A DNA stretch of 64,000 nt from Paradesertivirga superstes (GCF_037622515.1 NZ_JBBJCN010000001.1:496001-560000), one strand, 5' to 3'. Shown: positions 50,755-59,867, numbered from the stretch's first letter. A program made the numbers and translations. Notes: generated by a model from the sequence alone, not told the origin.

Positions 50755-51273
50755 ATGATTAATCATAATACGAAACAAAAAAAGTCAGCGTTCATATTAT
50801 TTTTCATTTTTATCTCCTCCGTGGCTTTGGCACAAAAAACAGCTACCAGCATAATTACTATCAAAGTACCTGAAGCATTAAGTCTTTCGGTAAGTGGAGG
50901 AACCAGCGTTGATTTTGACTTTACCAGTGATGTGACCCTGCTCACGACAGGCATCGAAAAAATCAATGCCGTAACATTAACTTATCAGTCAAATAAGCCT
51001 TGGTTCCTCAACATAAATGCTACAGCCGCCAATTTCAATGGCGGGGATGGGGCCAATCCGATGCCTTCTTCCATCATTCAATTTAAAAACACCGCAGGCG
51101 GAACCTATGTACCATTATCAACTACCTCAGTATCTTTAAGCGGAACAACGGATGCAAAAAACCCGAAGGGTTCAAGTACCGTGGGCGTAGATTATAAAAT
51201 AACTCCCGGGCTTAATTATCCGCCCTCCTCAGATTATTCAATAGGCGTAACGTATACGATCAGTACAATTTAA
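50755..51273 (+). CDS. Secreted putative fibre subunit, paralogue E
   Basis: 172 aa with signal peptide (to LAQK). Family motifs: LSLSVSGGTSVDFDF, TGIEKINAVTLTYQSNKPWFLNINA, PMPSSIIQFKN, STVGVDYKITPGLNYPPSSDYS and the end strand VTYTISTI. It is the last small subunit before the usher-like gene, 120 bp upstream of it with no clear terminator, so read-through is possible. Confidence 0.75.
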   Translation: MINHNTKQKKSAFILFFIFISSVALAQKTATSIITIKVPEALSLSVSGGTSVDFDFTSDVTLLTTGIEKINAVTLTYQSNKPWFLNINATAANFNGGDGANPMPSSIIQFKNTAGGTYVPLSTTSVSLSGTTDAKNPKGSSTVGVDYKITPGLNYPPSSDYSIGVTYTISTI

Positions 51274-51375
51274 AAACTTTTTGACTGTATATTTCGTATA
51301 AAAACCGAACTTAGCTTCTGACAAAGCTTTCTTTGATTTAGTTATGAAATCGTGTTTTTCCCCGTATCTTAAATA

Positions 51376-51389
51376 TATCCTATAGGATA
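51376..51389. promoter_or_regulatory. Perfect 14-bp palindrome just before the usher-like gene
   Basis: TATCCTATAGGATA is fully self-complementary and ends 4 bp before the TTG start at 51394. GTATC at 51364 and GATAC at 51386 extend the symmetry. It could be an operator or an mRNA hairpin masking the start. Confidence 0.45.
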
Positions 51390-51393
51390 CATC

Positions 51394-54141
51394 TTGTTAT
51401 CATTCAACGAACATATCATTAGAAATTTTATAAGCTGTTGTTTATTATTAGCTTTTTCTTTGAGCGTAAAAGCCCAGGGAACATTGAATAATAATCTCCG
51501 GGTTTCATTTCTGAAAGATACAGTTTTACAAGAGGGTAGTGCGCTTAGCTTTAATAGGGTAACTATCCAAAACACATCATCTGTAAAAACCATTTTCGGC
51601 CTGGAGCTTAATTTACCAGAGGGCTGGACAACCCTGCTTGATACCAGAAAAATATTTACCCTTGAACCTAACCAGGTGTTAGAATTGCCGATCAGGATTG
51701 CATCTCCTAATGATGCCTTAAGCGACCAGATCTATGCCATCACACTAATTTTAAGTAACCCGGGGATTGAGAAAAAAGTACCTTATACTTATATAGCAAG
51801 AGTTCGGGCAAACTCCAAATGGCGGGCATCATTACTTAATCCTGTTCTTAAGCTTGACAGAATAAACAAAGAAACATTTTTTCAGGTCAAAATATCGAAT
51901 ACAGGAAATATCATGCAGGAGTTGGTTTTAAATCTAAATACTTCTTTGGAATTAACCCTTCCAAAACGCAATAACAAAATTAATCTGCCGTCAAATTCCG
52001 ATACTCTTATTCGGATAGGTATAATAACAGAACCTCGTTATCTGGAAGAATTCAAAACACAGGATATAGGCATAGAGATTACCAATAAAGATAAAGTCCA
52101 GCAAGTATTTTCTCAAAAAGTGTTCAGCAATAATACACTGTTCAGAGAAAACCCTTCCCTGTGGTACACAGCTCCAATGTTCATCGAGCTTGTTTCTCAA
52201 AATTTCAATGTAAAATCACAGCAGGTGTACTATATTAACAGCTCCGGAACTCTTTCACTTGAAAAAAACCGCTCGCTTTCTTTCAATTTTCGGTCGAATA
52301 ATTTTTATACAGAAAATACAGGAAACAACAGTCGCTATGCCCACATTGATTATCTTTCCAAGCATTGGACTTTTTCAGTTGGAAACCAAACAGAATTTAG
52401 CACATACCTGATTGATGGAATTGGTGGGCGAATGGAATATAGGTCAGACAGGGGTTACAAACTCAAGGCTATGGGTGTTAAAAGCCGTTTGGGTGATGCC
52501 AATCAGTTTAGTCTTGAACAGCAACTCCCCATCGGAAAGACCAGCAATATTGTAAATAAAACTCTGGCCAGCCTGGATCCGGGGAATGAAAACAACAGCT
52601 TTTCTAATATCGCGGAGTTTAATAAGGATATAGGTAGTTCAGGATCTTTAACATTGTTAGGAGGATTTGGTACAGAAATTATTAAAATTCCTGGTTTTAA
52701 TCATAAGGGCAATGGCCATACTGCGGGACTCCGTTACGATTATATTTCTCCCAAATTTATTGTCCGCACTACTAACAGTCTAACCTCCCGCCAATTTCCT
52801 GGTTTGGAGCGTGGTGTTAAACGTTCTTCAAATGAAATACGCTATGTTGTTAAGCGTTACTTTGGAGGAGCTGTTGCAGATTATAGTGACCGGGCAGTAA
52901 GTACTATCGATTCAAATCAATTCATTTACCTCTTTGGCGGAAAAACCAGCGAAATTGGGTTACGAGGTGGTTTTATTAAAAACAGAAATAATATCACATT
53001 AACCACATCAATTGTTGATCAGCTTCAGGATAGTGTTACCAACATATTATTCAGGTCTCATAAGCTAAATATTAATTCAGGCTTTGGCATTTTTAAATCC
53101 GTCACCTTATCGCTCTCTGCAAACCTTTTAAATAGCTTTGCTCCCCAAAATACCAGCCTGAAATCTGTTCCTGCAATTAATGTCTTTGGTTCCATTCAAT
53201 CAAAAGGTTTGGGATTGAGTTTCAGACTGGATAAGGGCCCTCTGTATTATGCAGAACTTCTTGCCTATTCTAAAACCGGCCTTCAAAATAAACGGTATCA
53301 AATTGCACCCTATATTGAGAGAAATTTCTTAAAGAACAACTTAACTACCAGGCTGGAACTAAATTACGCACATGACATCCCAACTAATGAAAGAAGTTAT
53401 GTTGCCCGGATGGACCTGAATCTGGATTTAAACAAACATGGATTATCATTACGTTTTTATGGTAATCACAATTTTGGTAATATGAATGCCTTAAATTCAT
53501 TGAACCTTAGCATTAAAAAAGATCTTACTGCGCCATTAATTGGATTACAGAAATACCGGAATCTCAAAGTAGTATTGTTTAAAGATAATAACAGTAACAG
53601 TGTTTACGATCTACCTGATGAAGCAATTCCTGAAGCAAGCATCCGCATTGGGAATCAAAATTTCACTACAAATAAAAAGGGAGAAGCATTTTACCAGAAT
53701 ATTAAACAGGGAGATTATTCTATTGACCTCGGTCAGGTAAACAATATTCAAGGCTGGATTGCCAAAAATGGATTCAAGCCCTCGGTTAACGTCTCCAAGA
53801 GCCAGGATCTTTACATTCCGTTTCAAAAAAGTAAATTTTTATCAGGGCATTTAAACCTCAGTAAAGACCCGTTTAGCAAAAAGGAGTTTAATGCTTCTAA
53901 CATCCGAATCACAGCTATCAGCTCAAAAGGAGAATCATTTTCAACCTTGACAAATGAAGACGGAGCGTTTTTCTTCAATTTATCTGATGATACCTATCTG
54001 ATCCAGGTCAATACGAACGTTTTTAACGAAGATTTCAGGGTCCTTCAGGAGACCTTCAATGTGGATCTGACACAGAAAGATAATGAAAATATCATTTTTG
54101 AAATCCGCGAGCGTAAACGCCTCATTAATATCAGACGTTAA
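51394..54141 (+). CDS. Usher-like outer-membrane protein with Ig-like flanking modules
   Basis: 915 aa from TTG 51394; no better start exists before the signal peptide (LLLAFSLSVKAQ). Residues ~35-125 are a NEW3/Ig-like domain (LNLPEGWTTLLDTRKIFTLEPNQVLELPIRI), ~130-245 a second one. Residues ~265-715 show many alternating-hydrophobic strands typical of a large outer-membrane barrel. Residues ~720-800 form an SdrD-B/Cna-like module with an EF-hand-like loop (Asp731, Asn733, Asn735, Asp739), and a last module (~815-915) has TNEDGAFFFNLSDDTYLIQV. Size and order (periplasmic Ig part, barrel, C-terminal Ig domains) recall fimbrial ushers, but no usher signature is recognisable. Confidence 0.72.
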   Translation: MLSFNEHIIRNFISCCLLLAFSLSVKAQGTLNNNLRVSFLKDTVLQEGSALSFNRVTIQNTSSVKTIFGLELNLPEGWTTLLDTRKIFTLEPNQVLELPIRIASPNDALSDQIYAITLILSNPGIEKKVPYTYIARVRANSKWRASLLNPVLKLDRINKETFFQVKISNTGNIMQELVLNLNTSLELTLPKRNNKINLPSNSDTLIRIGIITEPRYLEEFKTQDIGIEITNKDKVQQVFSQKVFSNNTLFRENPSLWYTAPMFIELVSQNFNVKSQQVYYINSSGTLSLEKNRSLSFNFRSNNFYTENTGNNSRYAHIDYLSKHWTFSVGNQTEFSTYLIDGIGGRMEYRSDRGYKLKAMGVKSRLGDANQFSLEQQLPIGKTSNIVNKTLASLDPGNENNSFSNIAEFNKDIGSSGSLTLLGGFGTEIIKIPGFNHKGNGHTAGLRYDYISPKFIVRTTNSLTSRQFPGLERGVKRSSNEIRYVVKRYFGGAVADYSDRAVSTIDSNQFIYLFGGKTSEIGLRGGFIKNRNNITLTTSIVDQLQDSVTNILFRSHKLNINSGFGIFKSVTLSLSANLLNSFAPQNTSLKSVPAINVFGSIQSKGLGLSFRLDKGPLYYAELLAYSKTGLQNKRYQIAPYIERNFLKNNLTTRLELNYAHDIPTNERSYVARMDLNLDLNKHGLSLRFYGNHNFGNMNALNSLNLSIKKDLTAPLIGLQKYRNLKVVLFKDNNSNSVYDLPDEAIPEASIRIGNQNFTTNKKGEAFYQNIKQGDYSIDLGQVNNIQGWIAKNGFKPSVNVSKSQDLYIPFQKSKFLSGHLNLSKDPFSKKEFNASNIRITAISSKGESFSTLTNEDGAFFFNLSDDTYLIQVNTNVFNEDFRVLQETFNVDLTQKDNENIIFEIRERKRLINIRR

Positions 54142-54301
54142 ACCGACTCAAGCCTTAAACTTAAACTCTTTGTTTGAATTTCCATCAGGTTTCGCCCAAA
54201 AATCAAGACTGTATTACTAGATTAATTACATGGCATATTTCACTACACGAGTCTATTAAAACAAAGCATATTCATATAGTGTTGACCAAATAAACAATAT
54301 T

Positions 54302-55153
54302 ATGAAATGGTTGGGAAGACGCGGAAGCGGCAATATAGAAGATAGACGAAGCGGCGGTGGCGGCCTTGCCATCGGTGGAGGGGTTACCGCTGTTATTGCT
54401 GTTATATTCTCTTTATTAACAGGACAAAATCCGATGGAACTGCTTGGAATGTTTCAGGGTGGCGGTAGCGGAACCCAGCAGGAGGCCCCTCTGGATACGG
54501 AAGTAAATCAGGATAAAAAAGGTCATTTTGTTTCTGTTGTACTGGCAGATACGGAAGATGTCTGGAATAAACTTTTTTCCGAATCCGGAAGCGATTATAA
54601 AGAACCTACCTTAGTATTGTTTAGCGGGGCTGTACATTCTGCGTGTGGTAGTGCCAGTTCTGCAACCGGGCCATTTTATTGCCCAGGCGATGAGAAGGTT
54701 TATATTGACCTTACATTTTACGATGAACTTCAAAATAAATTTGGGGCTCCTGGTGATTTTGCGATGGCTTATGTGGTAGCCCATGAAGTTGGTCATCATA
54801 TTCAAAACATTCTTGGAACTTCAAGCAAGCTGGACGAGGCCCGGGGTCGTGTGAGCCAGGAGGAATACAATCAGTTATCAGTAAAATTAGAACTGCAGGC
54901 GGATTTCCTTGCGGGAGTTTGGGCGCATCACGCTCAGCGCATGAAAAGTATACTGGAGGAAGGCGATATTGAAGAAGCATTAAATGCCGCGAATGCTATA
55001 GGCGATGACAGGTTACAGCAACAATCGCAAGGCCGGGTGGTACCTGATGCATTTACTCATGGAACATCTGCCCAACGCATGCGATGGTTTAAAAAAGGTT
55101 ACGAAACCGGGGACATTAATCAAGGAGATACCTTTAACTCGCCTAACCTTTGA
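54302..55153 (+). CDS. YpfJ/KPN_02809-type neutral zinc metallopeptidase
   Basis: 283 aa. A Gly-rich cytoplasmic start (MKWLGRRGSGNIEDRRSG) and one membrane segment (~25-45), then the zinc peptidase domain with HEVGHH at 161-166, preceded by ACGSASSATGPFYCPGDEKVYIDLTFYDEL, a typical YpfJ segment with two cysteines, and followed by ELQADFLAGVWAHH, where Glu supplies a zinc ligand. Widespread, substrate unknown. Monocistronic. Confidence 0.94.
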   Translation: MKWLGRRGSGNIEDRRSGGGGLAIGGGVTAVIAVIFSLLTGQNPMELLGMFQGGGSGTQQEAPLDTEVNQDKKGHFVSVVLADTEDVWNKLFSESGSDYKEPTLVLFSGAVHSACGSASSATGPFYCPGDEKVYIDLTFYDELQNKFGAPGDFAMAYVVAHEVGHHIQNILGTSSKLDEARGRVSQEEYNQLSVKLELQADFLAGVWAHHAQRMKSILEEGDIEEALNAANAIGDDRLQQQSQGRVVPDAFTHGTSAQRMRWFKKGYETGDINQGDTFNSPNL

Positions 55154-55281
55154 TAATTCCGTATACTTTTATGGACAAAACGACTACAAAAAAGGCCATT
55201 TTATATCTTCTCAAAAGATTTGGAGGCTATTTTTCAACTCTAACAGCTTGTGTTTTAGCTCAAACTTTACTCAGAGGAAGT

Positions 55282-55297
55282 TTGGTCTGGTGATTGA
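55282..55297 (+). promoter_or_regulatory. Weak sigma-54-like site before the outer-membrane barrel gene
   Basis: TTGGTCTGGTGATTGA has GG-N10-GA spacing and TTTGGT...ATTGAA ends in common with the sites at 48236-50174, but the middle differs and no TGGG...CCCA palindrome lies upstream. It starts 47 bp before the ATG at 55329. Confidence 0.3.
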
Positions 55298-55328
55298 ACA
55301 ACCCTTTATACACACAATAAAAAATATT

Positions 55329-55991
55329 ATGAAAAAATTAGCTTTATTAGCAGTAGCGTTCCTTGTTACTGGAACCGCTGTGAATGCACAAACGACGACT
55401 TCAGTTGGTAGTACAAAATGGGGATTAAAAGCTGGCGTTAACTTAGCCAAATATAGTTATGGTAAAGATGATGCCGATAACCCAACTACTGACCATGCCA
55501 CCAATTTTCATGTAACTGGTTATCTTGATCTTCCGGTAGGAAGCATGTTTTCTGTACAACCTGGTTTATCTCTTCAGGGGAAAGGTGCAGAATATACTGA
55601 TAATAACACTTACGAAATCAAGGACAATACCATGTGGCTTGAAGTTCCGGTAAATTTGGTAGGTAAAATACCTCTGGGAGCAACTGGTACAAATATTTTC
55701 CTTGGTGCAGGTCCTTATGCATCATTTGGCTTAGCCGGAGAAAGGAAATTTACGGATAAAGTAGCTAACTCTACTACAAAGTCGGATTTGGAATTTGGTG
55801 ATGAAGCAGGCGACGATTTAAAAGCACTTGATTTTGGCGTGAACGTACTTGGTGGCGTGCAGTTAAATAACGGCTTTAACGTTGGTGCAGGTTATGGATT
55901 AGGTTTATCTGATCTGCGTCCAAGTGGAGATGGTGGTAACGGTCAAGTTAATAACCGGGTTATCTCTTTCTCTTTAGGATATGCTTTTTAA
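55329..55991 (+). CDS. Outer-membrane beta-barrel protein (PorT/OMP_b-brl type)
   Basis: 220 aa from ATG 55329, which begins the signal peptide (MKKLALLAVAFLVTGTAVNAQ); the frame is open upstream through the end of the previous gene but that part has no sense. Mature strands WGLKAGVNLAKYSYG, FHVTGYLDLPVG, FSVQPGLSLQGKG, FLGAGPYASFGLAG and the end strand NRVISFSLGYAF fit the small Bacteroidota porin-family barrels. Terminator follows. Confidence 0.88.
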   Translation: MKKLALLAVAFLVTGTAVNAQTTTSVGSTKWGLKAGVNLAKYSYGKDDADNPTTDHATNFHVTGYLDLPVGSMFSVQPGLSLQGKGAEYTDNNTYEIKDNTMWLEVPVNLVGKIPLGATGTNIFLGAGPYASFGLAGERKFTDKVANSTTKSDLEFGDEAGDDLKALDFGVNVLGGVQLNNGFNVGAGYGLGLSDLRPSGDGGNGQVNNRVISFSLGYAF

Positions 55992-56013
55992 ATAAAGAAA
56001 CATCAATTTACCG

Positions 56014-56041
56014 AACCGCCCCCAAAAAGGGCGGTTTTTTT
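56014..56041 (+). terminator. Intrinsic terminator
   Basis: ACCGCCC and GGGCGGT pair around a CCAAAAA loop, followed by seven T. Confidence 0.9.
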
Positions 56042-56119
56042 ATTTCAGGCCCTGGTAATTTGTAAAAATCGATTATTTGTTATTAAAAAGTATTTACCTT
56101 TCACGAGATTTTATAATTT

Positions 56120-56650
56120 ATGAGATTTCAAATTATACTGCTTGTCATATTTTTAACTGCCGGAAACCTTCACGCTCAATCTGTCTCAGTAAATAACTTT
56201 TTAGTCAAAGAACATTTATTAAAAAATGATAAACTTGCCGTGATAGCCGCTGATTCGGCCGACAGGCCTATGGAAAGTGTCAACGGTACATTTATATTCA
56301 GCATTAACGGATTTAAGCAGGAACTGAGATTTAATGACGGTATCGCTGTTTCTCCTCAACAAATCGAAAAATCAACATTTGTATACATTAAGCATAAAAA
56401 CGATCTGGGCACTCATTCAAAACTATATTACGTAATAAAAAAGGGAGAGAACTTAAATCCAATAAAAATCAATTGGCTGATCCTTGTGATAATTCCCTTA
56501 ATAATTATAGCAATTGCCACTATTTTCCGGAAATTTTTAATTTTCGCTGTACTGTTACTAGTATTAATTTTCTTTTTTAACTCGAGCAAAGGTCTGGGTA
56601 TACCGACCTTTTTTGAAACCATTATCGACGGGTTAAAATCTGCTCTTTAA
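56120..56650 (+). CDS. Hypothetical membrane protein with signal peptide
   Basis: 176 aa. Signal peptide to HAQ, a soluble beta-type domain (~20-112: VNGTFIFSINGFKQELRFNDGIAVSPQQIEKSTFVYIKH reads in two parts as strands), then two hydrophobic segments (~118-152) and a short tail. I do not recognise the family. Its stop overlaps the tamL stop by 4 bp on the opposite strand. Confidence 0.75.
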   Translation: MRFQIILLVIFLTAGNLHAQSVSVNNFLVKEHLLKNDKLAVIAADSADRPMESVNGTFIFSINGFKQELRFNDGIAVSPQQIEKSTFVYIKHKNDLGTHSKLYYVIKKGENLNPIKINWLILVIIPLIIIAIATIFRKFLIFAVLLLVLIFFFNSSKGLGIPTFFETIIDGLKSAL

Positions 56651-58983
56651 AAAGGCATTCCTATACCGAAATTATATTGTAAAAACCTGTAGGTATCAGG
56701 GGCGTGAGTCCTTAAATATTCTTCTTTAAACTCATTATTAAAAATCTGTTTAATAACCCACTGTTCAGATCCCTTAAATTGTGGATCCTTTATCTTAGCC
56801 CCTACATCAAATCTGAAAATAAAATATTCTACATCGAACCTTAAGCCTGCACCCGCTCCTATCGCTATTTGATTAAAGAACTTATTAAATTTAAACTCTC
56901 CACCAGGATTATTGTCAGTCTTTCTGATTCTCCAAACATTTCCAAAATCTGTAAAGGCTGCTCCTTTAAGTTTAGAACCAAAAAAGTTATTTAAAATTTT
57001 AAACCGGTATTCCAGATTCGCCTCCATTTTTAATTCACCAAACTGGTCAAGGTTTATAAGACTTCTTCTTAGATCATCGCTATCTAAAGTATCCCTGTTA
57101 TAATTCCCGGGGCCGAGGGTTCTGGCTTGCCATGCTCTTATACCGCTCGAGCCACCCGCATAATAGTTTTTCTCAAAAGGAAGTTGCGTTGTGGAATTAC
57201 CATAAGGATGGGCAATGCCCGGGTTTATTCTTGCAATAAACTGGCGTTCTCCTCCAAAACTTCTGTATAGGCGCATATCGAAATCGGTTTTGGCATACTG
57301 CAGATAACGCAATCCCAAAAAGGTACTGTCGCTTTTTAACACCTTATCTAACAGATTTAAAGTATTTCCACCAATATCAGTAGATGTACGGAAGTATATA
57401 AAATTATCGTACGTTAAAAGTTTAGAGGCATTCAGGGTAAAAGTATAAAGACTACCTAAATTAAAGTATTGCCGGTCATTTGTTTTCAAGTACAAATTGT
57501 AACCAGCATCTTCTAATGAGTCTCTAAAATTTCCATCAAAAATCCCGTTCCGATATTCTATATTCAGCGGAGTAAATGAATGTAACTTCGTCCTGGTTTC
57601 AACCCAATCGTAGGTTAGTGAATTTATAAAAAGACGGCTTTTAAAGGCATTCAGCTGATCAAATATTTGTAAACTACTGGAAATCGTTGTGTGGGGCACT
57701 CCGTTCTTTCCAAGCTTATCTGTATTAAAAGGCACTAAAAGCCTTGGAAAGGTAAGGGTAATTCCAAACTGAAGATCCCGATTAAATATCTGGTCAACCA
57801 GATTGCCCTTTATTGCATTATTAAATAATAACCCATATCTAATCCTGAAATCAAGCTGCTCTGCACCGCCAAAAACATTCCGGTTAGTGTAAGTATTACC
57901 AATATTAAAACCGCTTCTACCCGAATTAAACGTATATTCCCCCTCAACCCGGTTACTTAATCTTTTCATTGGAACGGCCTCAATGGAGGCATCAAGACTA
58001 AGACTGTCGCTGGTTTTTACGTAATCAATTTTTACACTTTTGAAAACATTCAAATCGAAAAGTCTGTCGTAAGTTAAATTCTTCTTATCAATATCGTACT
58101 TTTCACCCTTCTTTAAATAATTATAGCTTAAAACTCTTTCTGGTTCAAATCTGCGGGAATAATCCCTGAAGAAGTATTGTGAATCTATGAGTAAGGTATC
58201 AGGTGTTCCGGTAGTTTTTCCATAACTGTTTTTTATCAGAAAGGAGGTATTATTCATGTAATACACTTTATGTTCTGTCTGATTGAGCGGATTGTCCAGG
58301 AACAACTTAATATTAGCTGCGCTTTCATAAAGATTTGTATCGACTGTAAACCTCACATACTGTTCTTTATAATCATAGAAACCGCTTTTCTGAAGCAGGT
58401 TAAACACCTGTTTACTTTCATTTCTCAATGAATCACCGTCATACCTTGTACCTTCAGTAATATTGGTAAATGACGGCCTGCTCTCCATATACAATTGCTT
58501 TACGGCAGCGTCAGGAATTACGTACGAGAAATTTTTAATTGTAAATGAGGGTCCGGGTACGGCAGTAAAAGTAATGTAGGCCTTTTTGTTTTTTACAATA
58601 ATATCACTCTTAACTTTGGCTTTAAAGAAGCTTTTATCAAATAAAAACTTCTCCAGTTCACGACGGGAAATTTCAACTAGAGAACTGTCTAAAAGATTAG
58701 GCGCTTCTCCAATATCCCGGATCCGATCCGTTCTGTATTTACCTTTTTTAGTATTGAAGTAATTGTATAAAGCCAGGTTCAATCGTGAATTAGGCATAAT
58801 ATCACGTTGAACATATAAATTAGCCTGTTCGGAAAATTGCTTGTCTATTCCTTCAATAGACACACGTCTTACAAGCTTTTGATCTTCAGAAAGATATCTT
58901 GTGGCAGAACAGCCTCCCAAAAAAAGCACTAAAAACAGTATACTTGCAACAAATAAAGGACGAACGAATAAATATGCTTTCAA
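56647..58983 (-). CDS. tamL: TamL-type lipidated Omp85/TamA-like protein
   Basis: 778 aa. Lipobox LGGC (Cys25) followed by YLSEDQKLVRRVSIEGID, then POTRA-like segments (~35-390) and an Omp85 C-terminal barrel (~400-778) with RQFIARINPGIAHPYGNS, YYAGGSSGIRAWQARTLGPG (the conserved loop) and FGIGMPF at the end. A lipidated TamA is characteristic of Bacteroidota (TamL), working with TamB in outer-membrane biogenesis. The start is TTG at 58983, overlapping the divergent methyltransferase start by 10 bp. Confidence 0.92.
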   Translation of the reverse strand: MKAYLFVRPLFVASILFLVLFLGGCSATRYLSEDQKLVRRVSIEGIDKQFSEQANLYVQRDIMPNSRLNLALYNYFNTKKGKYRTDRIRDIGEAPNLLDSSLVEISRRELEKFLFDKSFFKAKVKSDIIVKNKKAYITFTAVPGPSFTIKNFSYVIPDAAVKQLYMESRPSFTNITEGTRYDGDSLRNESKQVFNLLQKSGFYDYKEQYVRFTVDTNLYESAANIKLFLDNPLNQTEHKVYYMNNTSFLIKNSYGKTTGTPDTLLIDSQYFFRDYSRRFEPERVLSYNYLKKGEKYDIDKKNLTYDRLFDLNVFKSVKIDYVKTSDSLSLDASIEAVPMKRLSNRVEGEYTFNSGRSGFNIGNTYTNRNVFGGAEQLDFRIRYGLLFNNAIKGNLVDQIFNRDLQFGITLTFPRLLVPFNTDKLGKNGVPHTTISSSLQIFDQLNAFKSRLFINSLTYDWVETRTKLHSFTPLNIEYRNGIFDGNFRDSLEDAGYNLYLKTNDRQYFNLGSLYTFTLNASKLLTYDNFIYFRTSTDIGGNTLNLLDKVLKSDSTFLGLRYLQYAKTDFDMRLYRSFGGERQFIARINPGIAHPYGNSTTQLPFEKNYYAGGSSGIRAWQARTLGPGNYNRDTLDSDDLRRSLINLDQFGELKMEANLEYRFKILNNFFGSKLKGAAFTDFGNVWRIRKTDNNPGGEFKFNKFFNQIAIGAGAGLRFDVEYFIFRFDVGAKIKDPQFKGSEQWVIKQIFNNEFKEEYLRTHAPDTYRFLQYNFGIGMPF

Positions 58984-59717
58984 AATCTCAAATCAGTTTT
59001 GTAAATGCATTACACCAAAAAAAACATCGAAAAGAACAGGGTCTCTTCATAGCAGAAGGAAGTAAGTCGATTATTGAATTTGTACAATCCGACTATATTG
59101 TAACTACAATCTTTCATACTCCAGAAGCAGCCCCAAAGTTGTACAATTTATCACAGAAAGTAAAACTGCAGGAAGTAACATCTTCTGAATTAAAAAAAAT
59201 CAGCACCCTAACTACCCCACATGATGCATTGGCTCTTATACAAATCCCTGAAAGAACCATTCCACAGCAAGAAAGTTTTAAAGGAAAATTCGTGCTGGTA
59301 TTAGATGGGATTCAGGACCCGGGCAACTTAGGAACAATTATAAGAACTGCCGACTGGTTTGGATTTGCTGACATTATATGTTCTTCAGACACAGTAGACG
59401 CCTATAATCCAAAAGTTGTGCAGGCAAGCATGGGTTCACTTTCCAGGATACATATATATTACCAGGACCTTAGCACATTTTTGTCTGATGTCAATATGAA
59501 AATTTATGGTGCACTGCTCGAAGGTAATTCATTATTTGAAACCACTTTTGGTGAAGAAGGGTATATTATATTAGGAAATGAAGGGAACGGAATTTCTGAA
59601 AATGTAAAGACTTTAATTCATAACGTGGTAACTATTCCGCGATATGGAGAAGCAGAATCATTGAATGTTGCGATATCCGCGGCAATTATTTGTTCAGAAA
59701 TAAAAAGAAATAAGTAA
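58974..59717 (+). CDS. TrmH/SpoU-family RNA 2'-O-methyltransferase
   Basis: 247 aa from ATG 58974 (MLSKSQISFVNALHQKKHRKEQGLF); the frame is open upstream but that part lies in tamL. The N-terminal L30e-like substrate domain is followed by the SPOUT motifs VLDGIQDPGNLGTIIRTADW, LGNEGNGIS and SLNVAISAAII. Target (rRNA or tRNA) cannot be told. It differs from the RlmB-type gene at 36486. Confidence 0.92.
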   Translation: MLSKSQISFVNALHQKKHRKEQGLFIAEGSKSIIEFVQSDYIVTTIFHTPEAAPKLYNLSQKVKLQEVTSSELKKISTLTTPHDALALIQIPERTIPQQESFKGKFVLVLDGIQDPGNLGTIIRTADWFGFADIICSSDTVDAYNPKVVQASMGSLSRIHIYYQDLSTFLSDVNMKIYGALLEGNSLFETTFGEEGYIILGNEGNGISENVKTLIHNVVTIPRYGEAESLNVAISAAIICSEIKRNK

Positions 59718-59723
59718 ATAATA

Positions 59724-59753
59724 TTGGGTGGCAATAATAAATTACTATTTTTG
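59724..59753 (+). promoter_or_regulatory. Bacteroidota-type promoter of tRNA-Cys
   Basis: TTG at 59724-59726, 19 bp, then TATTTTTG at 59746-59753: an exact fit to TTG-N19-TAnnTTTG. The tRNA begins 16 bp after the -7 box. Confidence 0.75.
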
Positions 59754-59768
59754 CACTCCCTTAACAAA

Positions 59769-59839
59769 GGTCGGATGGCCGAGTGGCTAGGCAGAGGTCT
59801 GCAAAACCTTCTACAGCGGTTCGAATCCGCTTCCGACCT
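59769..59839 (+). tRNA. tRNA-Cys (anticodon GCA)
   Basis: 71 nt. Acceptor stem GGTCGGA pairs with TCCGACC (59832-59838), discriminator T as usual for tRNA-Cys. Anticodon loop CTGCAAA between AGGT and ACCT gives GCA. T-loop TTCGAAT is present. CCA is not encoded. Confidence 0.96.
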
Positions 59840-59867
59840 CAAGGAAAAAATTAAAAAAATTAACACT

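Noticed and set aside
55005..55328. Upstream extension of the 220-aa barrel protein
   Set aside because: It runs through the end of the YpfJ gene in another frame and the signal peptide begins only at 55329.
59724..59867. Longer open frame giving a 107-aa protein across tRNA-Cys
   Set aside because: The first part translates the promoter and tRNA gene; the conserved basic protein begins at ATG 59868.
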